Below are positions 50,973 to 58,897 of a stretch of DNA of 64,000 nt, in pieces. The position numbers and the translations under genes were made by a program. Position 1 is the first letter of the stretch. Every line of letters begins with the position of its first letter. The stretch spans positions 1 through 64,000 of the forward strand of contig CAZECN010000005.1 of assembly GCA_964510575.1 (NCBI GenBank), given 5' to 3'. This stretch comes from CALKYB01 sp964510575 (GTDB taxonomy: Bacteria > Bdellovibrionota_C > UBA2361 > SZUA-149 > CALKYB01). The notes under the pieces were generated by a model. The model saw only the letters and a program-made list of their open reading frames with translations, was not told where the DNA came from and did no database searches.

Positions 50973-52934
50973 ATGGCAACTGACTTTTTTCAAAAACAGG
51001 AAGCAGCAAAGGTAAATACCTTTTGGCTTGTCTCATGCCTGTTGCTGGGGCTCTTAGTTCTAAACCTAGCGATCTACTTGGCTGTTGTTGTCATTTTTAC
51101 TCTTTTTAGATCTGGACCAGTAAGGGTCGATAGGTCTGGCGAGCTAGCTAGCTCTTTGTTTCAGCCTGATATTCTAGTTATTACGGTTCCTTTTATAACA
51201 GGGTTGATTGTTCTTTGCAGCCTTTACCGAATGTTCACATTGCGAGGTGGTGGTCAAAAAGTTGCTGAAGGACTTGGGGGAGTTCTTATTCACCCTGATA
51301 CAACTGATGTTGAAGAGAAACGTCTTATCAATGTTGTCGAAGAGATGGCTATTGCCTCAGGTATGCCAGTTCCTCCGGTTTATTACTTGCCTCGTGAAAG
51401 AGGTATAAACGCTTTTGCTGCAGGTTTTACCACGAGGGATGCTGTTATAGGTGTCAATCGCGGAACTTTAAAGCATCTTACAAGGGATGAACTTCAAGGT
51501 GTGATTGCCCATGAATTTAGCCACATACTGAACGGAGATATGAGGCTTAATTTGAGGTTGATGGGAGTTCTATTCGGACTTATTGCCCTAGGTATTTTCG
51601 GGAGACTTTTGGTTAGAGTTAGTCAGCGCAGAAGTTGGGATGACAGAGACAATGGAACACCACATCTCTTAGTATTAGGGTTGGTGGTTTCAGTCCTTGG
51701 ATATTTAGGCCACTTAGTTAGTTCTGTTATTAAAGCTGCAATTTCAAGACAAAGAGAATACCTAGCAGATGCCTCTGCAGTTCAGTTTACTCGTAGTCCC
51801 GATGGTATCGCTGGGGCGCTAAAAAAAATTGGAGGTTATGTTGAAAGCTCCAAGGTAGATAATCCTTCCGTTGAGGAAGCAAGTCACATGTTTTTTGCGC
51901 TTCCTGTTGTTCCGAGGTTTCAAAGATTATTTTCTACCCATCCACCTTTAGTTTCCCGAATTCAGGCCATTGACCCATTATTTGATGGTGAGTTTCCTGC
52001 CTTAGATGGTAAATCCTATTCATCGCAAAAATCTTTGGCTAGCAGTTTTTCTGGGGCTGAGTCTGCCAAGTTAGAGCCTGAACCATTGCTAGAACGAGTG
52101 GGTACTTTGGGTTGGGAACAAACTCTTCTTTCTAAGCAAATTATTGAATCAATTCCAATTGGCTTGAAGAGAGCTGCAGGAGAACCTCATGGGGCGTGTT
52201 CTTTAGTTTTTGCCTTATTGCTTGATGAGCAAGATCCTGAAGTTATGAGAAAGCAACTTTCTGTCATAGATCAGAGGTTACCTTTTGGAATGTCTAGAGA
52301 GATTTCTGGTTTGATTGGGGATGCCCGGCAACTTAAGCCGGCTTTGAAACTTCCAGTTGTAGAGCTTGCTTTGTCTAGTTTAAGGCAATTGAGTCAATCT
52401 CAATATCTTGGTTTCAGTCAAATAGTTCGAGAGCTTGCTAGTTTAGATAAAAATATTTCAGTCTTTGACTATGTGCTGCAGGTGATTTTGCTAAGAAGCT
52501 TGGAGCCAGTTTATAAAGGCCGAATATCAAAGAGGGTTAGGTATCGTTCGCTTTTCTCCCTAAAAAGGCAGGCAGCAACAGTTCTATCTGTTCTTTCAGC
52601 TGCGGCCACCAAACAAATAAATAATTCATCAGCCAGTGAACAGAGTACACAGGCTTTAAAACGAAAAACTTTCCTTGCTGCGATTAGCCAGTTAGAAGAA
52701 TTGGGTAAAAGTGATTTTCAAGATTTAGGCCTTTGTCTAAAGTCTCTAGATCAGGCTTTAGCGGCTTTAGCTCTGGCCTCACCAAGTATTAAGAAACGGG
52801 TGGTTGCTGCAGCGATCGCTTCTATTAACTTGGATCAACAGGTGACTGTGATAGAGCTAGAATTGTTGCGAGCAGTTTGCGAGAGTTTGGACTGTCCGAT
52901 ACCACCTTTTATCCGAAATTTTAGAGATAGCTAA
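50973..52934 (+). CDS. M48-family membrane metalloprotease with a C-terminal extension
   Basis: A HtpX/Ste24-like zinc protease. About four N-terminal spans surround the active site VIAHEFSHILNGDMRLNLRL (HExxH-type HEFSH) and the third ligand region QREYLADASAVQF. The family part ends near residue 330. The remaining ~320 residues are soluble and helical (TerB-like pattern) without a known name, an extension absent from HtpX. The frame opens at TTG-ATG; the ATG at 50973 is chosen. It abuts the ATP-grasp gene with a 6-base gap. Confidence 0.87.
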   Translation: MATDFFQKQEAAKVNTFWLVSCLLLGLLVLNLAIYLAVVVIFTLFRSGPVRVDRSGELASSLFQPDILVITVPFITGLIVLCSLYRMFTLRGGGQKVAEGLGGVLIHPDTTDVEEKRLINVVEEMAIASGMPVPPVYYLPRERGINAFAAGFTTRDAVIGVNRGTLKHLTRDELQGVIAHEFSHILNGDMRLNLRLMGVLFGLIALGIFGRLLVRVSQRRSWDDRDNGTPHLLVLGLVVSVLGYLGHLVSSVIKAAISRQREYLADASAVQFTRSPDGIAGALKKIGGYVESSKVDNPSVEEASHMFFALPVVPRFQRLFSTHPPLVSRIQAIDPLFDGEFPALDGKSYSSQKSLASSFSGAESAKLEPEPLLERVGTLGWEQTLLSKQIIESIPIGLKRAAGEPHGACSLVFALLLDEQDPEVMRKQLSVIDQRLPFGMSREISGLIGDARQLKPALKLPVVELALSSLRQLSQSQYLGFSQIVRELASLDKNISVFDYVLQVILLRSLEPVYKGRISKRVRYRSLFSLKRQAATVLSVLSAAATKQINNSSASEQSTQALKRKTFLAAISQLEELGKSDFQDLGLCLKSLDQALAALALASPSIKKRVVAAAIASINLDQQVTVIELELLRAVCESLDCPIPPFIRNFRDS

Positions 52935-52940
52935 CGAAAT

Positions 52941-53960
52941 ATGTCTATAGAAAAAGCAGATACTTTAGAATTTCAGGTTGAAGGTTATCAAGACCTAGAA
53001 GTGTCCACTCAAATAATTATCAAAGAAGCACTTGAGCGAGGACATTCTGTAGAAGTTCTAGATAGAGCCAATAATTTTATAAGAATTAAAAATGATGAGA
53101 AGTCAGAATTAATTCAGCAAGCCACCAAGACTCGACTCGATTCTTATATGACCTACTTGGTTATGGAGAACAAAGTCATTACCAAACTGGTGCTTGGAGA
53201 GGCAGGGGTTAGGGTTCCAGCAGGAGGTCATTATGAGAGTTTTGAAGAAGCGTCTAAAAGTTTCGATAATTTCGATGGCCAAGACATAGTTATTAAGCCT
53301 GTTACAACTAATTTTGGCATTGGGGTTAATTTACTAAGTGCTCCTTTCTCCAAGGCTAAATTTGAAACTACTCTTAAATCCGCTTTTGAGCATGATAGCT
53401 CGGTTATAATTGAGAGCTTGGTGGAAGGAAAAGAATATCGTTTTCTAGTGATTGGTGGAAAAGTTCTAGCTGTATGTCATCGAGTTCCAGCTAATGTTGT
53501 TGGTGATGGTAAGCATACTCTCAAAGAACTGGTTGAAATAAAGAATCAGGACCCTCGGCGTGGCAAGGGGCACAAAAAACCTCTTGAGTTAATTGATACC
53601 GGAGAGGTTGAAACTGCCTGCCTTAAAGACCAAGGTCATGACTGGAGTCACGTCCCCGAAGAGTCAGAGCAGGTATTTCTACGTGCGAACTCAAATATAA
53701 GCACTGGCGGAGACTCAATTGATTTCACTGATAAAGTGAATCAGGCCTATTTTGAAATTGCTGAAAAGGCCGCTACAGCTGTTGGAAGCGAGATCACTGG
53801 TATTGATATGATGATCAAGGATCCTTCCGAGAAGCCTCATTTCTCAAACCATGCTGTGATCGAGGCTAACTTCAACCCTGTGCTCTTTATTCATCAATAC
53901 CCCTATCAGGGAGAAAATCGAGATGTTGGTGCAGCCGTCTTAGATCTTCTAGGTCTTTAA
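52941..53960 (+). CDS. Standalone ATP-grasp domain of GshAB type (glutathione-synthetase-like)
   Basis: The 339-residue protein matches the C-terminal ATP-grasp half of bifunctional GshAB/GshF: EGKEYRFLVIGGKVLAVCHR, VPANVVGDGKHTLKELVE, IKNQDPRRGKGHKKPLE, NSNISTGGDSIDFTD, and VIEANFNPVLFIHQYPYQGE. No glutamate-cysteine ligase half is fused and none is seen nearby. It may make glutathione from gamma-glutamylcysteine or a related amide such as cyanophycin-type or gamma-Glu products. It lies after the M48 protease. Substrate is inferred. Confidence 0.82.
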   Translation: MSIEKADTLEFQVEGYQDLEVSTQIIIKEALERGHSVEVLDRANNFIRIKNDEKSELIQQATKTRLDSYMTYLVMENKVITKLVLGEAGVRVPAGGHYESFEEASKSFDNFDGQDIVIKPVTTNFGIGVNLLSAPFSKAKFETTLKSAFEHDSSVIIESLVEGKEYRFLVIGGKVLAVCHRVPANVVGDGKHTLKELVEIKNQDPRRGKGHKKPLELIDTGEVETACLKDQGHDWSHVPEESEQVFLRANSNISTGGDSIDFTDKVNQAYFEIAEKAATAVGSEITGIDMMIKDPSEKPHFSNHAVIEANFNPVLFIHQYPYQGENRDVGAAVLDLLGL

Positions 53961-53987
53961 GGTGGAGAGCTCGATTAGAGCTATCGC

Positions 53988-54109
53988 TATACTGCGCCTA
54001 AATATTAAATATTATCAGTTAATTTTGGCCATGAGCACGATAAAGACCACAGCTGCCAAATTGTCCTAAAAAGTTGCAAAAAAATAGGTAGAGAGCTAAG
54101 TAGGGCGCG
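53988..54109. repeat. Half palindromic element (B-type left arm)
   Basis: TATACTGCGCCT (53988-53999) is identical to the B-type arm of the 39194 element, and a mini-hairpin AGCTC-GATTA-GAGCT lies just before it (53968-53982). No matching right arm is found at the normal distance; a distant GGGCGC near 54095 is only partly complementary. It is probably a decayed element upstream of serA. The rest of the 229-base gap holds nothing else I can name. Confidence 0.5.
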
Positions 54110-54189
54110 TAAATTAGTAGGAGATATTCTTATTAGTTCACAGCCCCGATTAGAAATAATTTGTTAATCCAGAACTGTTTATTATTTAC

Positions 54190-55419
54190 ATGTCCAATCC
54201 AGAAGCTTTTCCAGCTAGCAGTATTAAAGTCTTAGTTTTAGAGAAAATTAACCAGAGTGCGGTAAACGTTTTCAAGGAAGCGGGCTACTCGGTTAGTGAA
54301 GTTCCTAAGTCCCTCGGTGAAGAAGAGTTGATGGAGCATATCGAGGATGTTCATATTCTTTGTATCCGTTCTAAAACGAAAGTAACTGAGGCTCATATCG
54401 AGAAAGCTGGGAAGCTATTAGCGATTGGATGTTTCGGGGTCGGAACCAACCAAGTTGCGAAAGATGCAGCTCTTGCAGCCGGTGTCCCAGTTTTTAATGC
54501 TCCTTTTGCTAGCACTAGAAGTGTAGCTGAGCTCGCTGTGGCTGGGGTGATGAACCTAGCCAGAAGACTGGGTGACTGTAATACCAACCTTCATAGCGGG
54601 CGCTGGGAAAAGTCGGCAGTTGGCTCTTTTGAAGTTCGTGACAAGGTGCTTGGAATAGTTGGTTACGGTCATATTGGTCAGCAGGTGGGTCTTTTAGCTG
54701 AGGCCCTAGGTTTAAGAGTAATCTTCAGTGATATGATGGCTCGTTTGCCTCTTGGGAACTCTAGGCAAGTTGAGTCGATGGATGCTGTTCTAAAAGAGGC
54801 TGACTTTGTTTCTCTTCATGTACCTGCGCAGCCAGGCGGAAAAAGCCTGATTGGCAAAGAAGAGTTGGCTAAGATGAAGAAAGGGAGCTACGTGCTAAAC
54901 CTTAGTCGTGGAAGTCTTGTCGACGTTGCGGCTTTGAAGGAGTCTATTGAGTCCGGCCATACGGCAGGTGCTATGCTCGATGTCTATCCGACTGAGCCGA
55001 GAACTGGTAGCGAAGACTTTTCGCCTGAGCTTAAAGGTGTAAAGAATGCTTTTCTTACACCTCATGTTGGGGGTAGCACTGAAGAAGCTCAGAAGAATAT
55101 CGGTATTGAAGTTGCTTCAACGCTGAGCAAGTATGTTAACACCGGACAGTCTCATGGTTCAGTTAACTTTCCGCAAGTTCTCTTGCCGGCTTATCCAGAT
55201 TCAAGCAGAATTCTAAATATTCACCAGAATGTTCCTGGTGTCTTGGGAGAAATCACTAAGCTCTGTAGCGAACTTTCAGTTAACATTGATAGCCAATATC
55301 TTAACACCAGAGGTGATATTGGTTACTTGGTAATGGATGTTGCTCCGGATAAGTCCAAGGATCTTTCTGAGAAGATAAAGGCTCTTCCAATGTCAATTAA
55401 GACTCGAGCCCTCTACTAA
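54190..55419 (+). CDS. serA: D-3-phosphoglycerate dehydrogenase
   Basis: It oxidises 3-phosphoglycerate to 3-phosphohydroxypyruvate, the first step of serine synthesis. The 409-residue length is the E. coli type: catalytic domain with IRSKTKVTEAHIEKAGKLLA and GCFGVGTNQV, NAD domain GIVGYGHIGQQVGLLAEALG, LNLSRGSLVDVAAL with the active Arg, LDVYPTEP, HVGGSTEEAQ with the catalytic His, and a C-terminal ACT domain (NIHQNVPGVLGEI) for serine feedback. Placed next to HAD and serC genes on the other strand. Confidence 0.96.
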   Translation: MSNPEAFPASSIKVLVLEKINQSAVNVFKEAGYSVSEVPKSLGEEELMEHIEDVHILCIRSKTKVTEAHIEKAGKLLAIGCFGVGTNQVAKDAALAAGVPVFNAPFASTRSVAELAVAGVMNLARRLGDCNTNLHSGRWEKSAVGSFEVRDKVLGIVGYGHIGQQVGLLAEALGLRVIFSDMMARLPLGNSRQVESMDAVLKEADFVSLHVPAQPGGKSLIGKEELAKMKKGSYVLNLSRGSLVDVAALKESIESGHTAGAMLDVYPTEPRTGSEDFSPELKGVKNAFLTPHVGGSTEEAQKNIGIEVASTLSKYVNTGQSHGSVNFPQVLLPAYPDSSRILNIHQNVPGVLGEITKLCSELSVNIDSQYLNTRGDIGYLVMDVAPDKSKDLSEKIKALPMSIKTRALY

Positions 55420-55430
55420 GCTTGGTTCTT

Positions 55431-55475
55431 TTAGCCTCTGGGTAGTAATCTATCCAGAGGCTAAGTTTTCTTTTA
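55431..55475 (+). terminator. Shared intrinsic terminator between serA and the HAD gene
   Basis: TTAGCCTCTGG (55431-55441) pairs perfectly with CCAGAGGCTAA (55454-55464) with a 12-base loop, and GTTTTCTTTT follows. The 11-base stem is strong and can serve both convergent genes. Confidence 0.88.
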
Positions 55476-56234
55476 AGATAGAGAGTGGTTTTTTAAGTAA
55501 AGAGAGAAAGCTTCAAGCTCTCTTACTTCAAAGCCTAGCTCCAAAGCTTGTTCAGCGTCGGCTGGACCAGTAAAACCCCAGTTAGCGAGTATCCCATTAA
55601 ATTTGATATCCAAGTTCTCTTTGGCAAATTTGCTAAGTTCAGTTAGGTTTTTGATAGAGTCGTCTATAAACTCTATCTGGCTAACTGGAAACCTACCCAC
55701 GATTTTAACTAGATTTTCTTGTTTAGTGACCCCACCGTCTCCTGAGTAAATATTACTAGGGTTAAGAAAAAGACCAGAGTGCTTGCATGCGCGTAGGACA
55801 GAGTCACTGTTCTTGTTGGTTAACAGTAAGATTTCAGAGGCTTTCTTAACTGCTTCTTTCCAGAGAGGTTGATAAACAGAATTTAGTGCTAGCCAAAGTG
55901 ACTCGTCCTTTTCAATCAAACGCTGACGCGCTTCGAAAAAATCTTTCGTTCTGCTCTTTAAGCTCGCCTTCTGTCCTTCGACAATTGACAAGTATTCTTC
56001 TTTTGAGAAAAGGCTGCCATTTGAAGGTTTTGTTCCACCGAGTAAGGCATTGGCTAAAAGTATAAAATCTCCAGCCGGTTGGCAGTGAAAACGATTTAGT
56101 CGAAGTAGTTCTACGTAGTATTTTGGGAGTTCACCTAAGCTCTCAATGGTTTCACCGGTTGCGGCGTTGTAGCCGGTGAGAACCACGTCATCGAGGGAGT
56201 TTAGGAGAACTCCATCAAAATCAAGAACTAACAT
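55473..56234 (-). CDS. HAD-superfamily phosphatase, candidate phosphoserine phosphatase
   Basis: A 253-residue cytosolic HAD hydrolase. Motif I is LDFDGVLLNS with the nucleophilic Asp, motif II is LLLTNKN, the motif III Lys lies in GGVTKQENLV, and motif IV is EFIDDSIKNL with the metal ligands. A helical cap lies between motifs I and II. It sits between serA and serC, 21 bases after serC on the same strand, so it is a good candidate for the missing phosphoserine phosphatase. It is not a close SerB match, so this is inference from context. Confidence 0.75.
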   Translation of the reverse strand: MLVLDFDGVLLNSLDDVVLTGYNAATGETIESLGELPKYYVELLRLNRFHCQPAGDFILLANALLGGTKPSNGSLFSKEEYLSIVEGQKASLKSRTKDFFEARQRLIEKDESLWLALNSVYQPLWKEAVKKASEILLLTNKNSDSVLRACKHSGLFLNPSNIYSGDGGVTKQENLVKIVGRFPVSQIEFIDDSIKNLTELSKFAKENLDIKFNGILANWGFTGPADAEQALELGFEVRELEAFSLYLKNHSLS

Positions 56235-56255
56235 GGCTGCTGATTCTCAGACAGA

Positions 56256-57341
56256 CTAGCTGTGAGCTTCGGCGAACTGCCCCATGAATTTTACAAGCTC
56301 TTCAACTCCCTCTTTCGGGAAGGCATTGTAAATGCTGGCTCGAACACCACCGACACTTCTATGACCTTTAAGGCCATTAAAGCCAGATTCTCCGGCAACT
56401 TTAATGAACTCTGCTTCTAAGTTTTCGTCTTTCAACCTGAAGCAAACATTCATAACAGAGCGTGATTCTTTTTCAGCTGTGCCAGCATAGAAATCATTGC
56501 CATCTATATAGTCATATAAAATAGCAGCTTTTTCTCTATTCCTAGCTTCCATTTTATCTAGACCACCTTGGTCCTTAAGCCATTTTAGAACCTCTCCCAC
56601 CACATAGATTGGGAAAGCCGGTGGAGTATTGGAGAGAGAGGCTCCTTCCACGAAAGTTCTGTAGTCCAACATTTTAGGTAAGCTCTCGGGAGCTCTCTCC
56701 AGTAAATCTTTTCTAATGATTGCAATGGTGACTCCAGCAGGCCCAAGGTTCTTTTGAGCACCTGCGTATATTAGGCCGTATTTACTAACGTCTAGTTTTT
56801 TATGGAGAAAATCAGAAGAGGCATCGCAAACTAGAACATTACCTGCAGCATCAGGTTCGTTTTGATACTGAGTTCCAAAAATTGTGTTGTTGCTAGTAAA
56901 ATGAAGATAGGAAGCATTTTGTGGAACATCTAGGTTCTTCGGTAAGTAGCTGAAGTTTTTGTCTTCAGAAGATCCAGCAACCTGAGTTTCAGTGAATCGT
57001 TTGGCTTCTGCCAATGCTTTCTTAGACCAGCTTCCAGTAACCACATAACTGGCCGCTCCGCCATCAGCTTTAGCTAGGTTCATTGGAACCATTGAAAATT
57101 GATTAGTAGCTCCTCCGGTAGTGAAGACCACGGCATAGTCACTGCCAATTCCAAGAAGCTCTCTGAGATTAGCTTCACAGTCCTCAATGATTTGCTTAAA
57201 TTGAGGTCCTCGGTGAGAGAGTTCCATTACGCCCATTCCACAACCATCGAAATTTAAGAGATTATCTCTAACTTTTTCGACTACTTTAACTGGAAGGACA
57301 GCAGGTCCCGCACTGAAGTTATAGATTCTTTTGTGGTCCAT
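56256..57341 (-). CDS. serC: Phosphoserine aminotransferase
   Basis: A PLP enzyme that makes O-phosphoserine from 3-phosphohydroxypyruvate and glutamate. The 361-residue length is normal. NFSAGPAVLPVKVVEKVRDN is the family start, MELSHRGPQF the substrate-side motif, TTGGATNQF the phosphate-binding site, and the PLP-binding Lys is in YAGAQKNLGPAGVT. GHRSVGGVRASIYNAF near the end carries the substrate-binding Arg. It is upstream of the HAD gene in one transcript. Confidence 0.96.
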   Translation of the reverse strand: MDHKRIYNFSAGPAVLPVKVVEKVRDNLLNFDGCGMGVMELSHRGPQFKQIIEDCEANLRELLGIGSDYAVVFTTGGATNQFSMVPMNLAKADGGAASYVVTGSWSKKALAEAKRFTETQVAGSSEDKNFSYLPKNLDVPQNASYLHFTSNNTIFGTQYQNEPDAAGNVLVCDASSDFLHKKLDVSKYGLIYAGAQKNLGPAGVTIAIIRKDLLERAPESLPKMLDYRTFVEGASLSNTPPAFPIYVVGEVLKWLKDQGGLDKMEARNREKAAILYDYIDGNDFYAGTAEKESRSVMNVCFRLKDENLEAEFIKVAGESGFNGLKGHRSVGGVRASIYNAFPKEGVEELVKFMGQFAEAHS

Positions 57342-57458
57342 AGTATTGGTATATTTCCTAGGTTAGATCATCTACTGGGCTCAGGAACCGCATACTACCT
57401 AATCACCCGAAAAGGTAAATGCTAAATATTAAATAGCTAGCTGTTGAAAGGCTTAGGC

Positions 57459-57911
57459 CTAGTTTTTTTGTGGGAATTGAACAAATTCTAGAAGGACTTC
57501 TGTACCTATTGGGAATTCCTCATTACCCCTTGGGTGGGTAAAGAATACAGCGTGTCCCGCAGCACCTTTTCTTATTCCCCCGGGAGCCATTCGAACTCCC
57601 TGCTCTTGCAGCCATTTGTAAGCTGACTCAAGGTCGTCGACCCAAAAGCCTATGTGATTAAGAGCTGGCTGGTCAGGACGAGGTTTCTTGTTAGGATCGA
57701 TTGGCTCCATTAAATCGATTTCAACGGTGGCTAGTCCTTCGCCTACAGAGCAAATAGTTTCGTCTACATTCTCTTTTTCGGAACGATAGCTGCCATCTAC
57801 TTTTAGACCGAGAATATCGCAAAAAATATTCTCAAGAGATGCTTTGGACTTAGAGCCTATGGCAATCTGTTGAATACCAAGAATTTTGAATGGTCGCTTT
57901 TCGTCTGACAT
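57459..57911 (-). CDS. VOC-superfamily (glyoxalase/epimerase-like) protein
   Basis: A 150-residue metal-dependent-fold protein with two beta-alpha-beta-beta-beta repeats. The first starts ILGIQQIAIGS (Gln where the usual His ligand sits), the second NHIGFWVDDLESAYKWLQE, and the end VLLEFVQFP supplies the Glu ligand. The layout resembles glyoxalase I and methylmalonyl-CoA epimerase, but the changed ligand means the reaction is uncertain. It is spaced from serC by 117 bases in the same direction. Confidence 0.77.
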   Translation of the reverse strand: MSDEKRPFKILGIQQIAIGSKSKASLENIFCDILGLKVDGSYRSEKENVDETICSVGEGLATVEIDLMEPIDPNKKPRPDQPALNHIGFWVDDLESAYKWLQEQGVRMAPGGIRKGAAGHAVFFTHPRGNEEFPIGTEVLLEFVQFPQKN

Positions 57912-57974
57912 GTTAGGAAGGTTAGCGAGGATCTCCAGTTTAATCTAGCTAAAGAATCACAGAAGGATTGTCTG

Positions 57975-58589
57975 ATGAAAAATTTTCTCTTACTTAGCTC
58001 AATTATTTTCTTTTTTTGCATTGAAGAAGATGTTCATGCTCAGTGCAAGAACTCTGAGTTTTCGATTGAAATAGAGAAAAAAGATGCTGAGGCAGGGGCC
58101 TTGGGGAATTTCTGGGGCAGTAAGAACTCGCTAAATGCTATAGTGATGCAAGTCGTGGATAAGTCTTTTAAGGGTTTTTCCTCTGCAAAGCCTGAGGGCT
58201 GCGGAGAAAAATGTTCTAGTTCTGAAGCTCAAAAGAGAATCAGAGTGACACCTACCTCGAGATTGTCTGACTATGCAGAAAAGGAAGCCTGTCAAAAATA
58301 CTTAGATCAAACAACTAGCTCCCCTATACATTTTGTCTCACCAGATTTTTCCAACAAAGATGAGTTTGGAGAATGGTTTGCTGATTTATCTCAAGGTAAA
58401 GGCCAGGCTGGAAAAAAGCTCTACCGGCTTTGTCCAGGTAAATGCAGTCCATCTTATTCAGTGGTTCTTGAGGATAAGGAAGCTAATAACTACCTAGCCA
58501 AAGTTTCAGCAGTTTGTGGGCATGCTAGAAACAAGTCTGATAACAAGTATCAGGTCATTTCAGAATACTTTTGGCAATGTAAGGAATAG
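57975..58589 (+). CDS. Secreted cysteine-containing hypothetical protein
   Basis: A 204-residue exported protein: signal peptide (FLLLSSIIFFFCIEEDVHAQ) then a mature region with several Cys residues, including GCGEKCSS and LCPGKCSPSY, suggesting disulfides. No family is recognised. AAGGA precedes the ATG at good spacing. It ends directly at the second palindromic repeat block, whose D-type element starts two bases after the stop. Confidence 0.75.
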   Translation: MKNFLLLSSIIFFFCIEEDVHAQCKNSEFSIEIEKKDAEAGALGNFWGSKNSLNAIVMQVVDKSFKGFSSAKPEGCGEKCSSSEAQKRIRVTPTSRLSDYAEKEACQKYLDQTTSSPIHFVSPDFSNKDEFGEWFADLSQGKGQAGKKLYRLCPGKCSPSYSVVLEDKEANNYLAKVSAVCGHARNKSDNKYQVISEYFWQCKE

Positions 58590-58590
58590 T

Positions 58591-58649
58591 TATACTGAAA
58601 CCATTTTAAATTTCGTGTTTGGCTAAAGCTTACATGAGGTTTCAGTATA
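58591..58649 (+). repeat. Palindromic repeat element, D-type arms (second copy)
   Basis: TATACTGAAACC (58591-58602) pairs with GGTTTCAGTATA (58638-58649). The interior TTTTAAATTTCGTGTTTGGC aligns with the core in plus orientation. It is the reverse complement of the copy at 39585-39641, with scattered differences. Confidence 0.85.
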
Positions 58650-58650
58650 C

Positions 58651-58840
58651 GCTTTGCGTAAGCAAAGCCACTAGACTCATATATCTCGTCTAAAAATATG
58701 CTGAGAAGCGCAGCTTCGCAAGAAAATCATAAGATCCAGTGAAAATTCTAAGATTACAACTTTTTTTGTCAAGAGCTTCGCTCTTGTAGGTATATTTCAG
58801 GTTTCAGTATATTTGTTGTCTGGCAGTGCTATGCACTGCT
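58651..58840. repeat. Mini-hairpin and half-element part of the second repeat block
   Basis: Short perfect hairpins line up here: GCTTTGC-GTAA-GCAAAGC (58651-58668), GAAGC-GCA-GCTTC (58705-58717), AAGAGC-TTC-GCTCTT (58771-58785) and GCAGTGC-TAT-GCACTGC (58823-58839). A D-type right arm, AGGTTTCAGTATA, lies at 58799-58811 without a nearby left arm. The segment 58805-58840 is the reverse complement of 39557-39590. No gene is seen. Confidence 0.7.
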
Positions 58841-58896
58841 TATACCCCATTACGACAGGTACGGAAAAAGCCGTAATTTAAAGTAGACGGGGTATA
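58841..58896 (-). repeat. Palindromic repeat element, C-type arms (second copy)
   Basis: TATACCCC (58841-58848) pairs with GGGGTATA (58889-58896). The interior, read on the minus strand, matches the C-type copy at 39499-39554. It ends two bases before the stop of the convergent 58898 gene, so it also lies at a gene end. Confidence 0.83.
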
Positions 58897-58897
58897 T

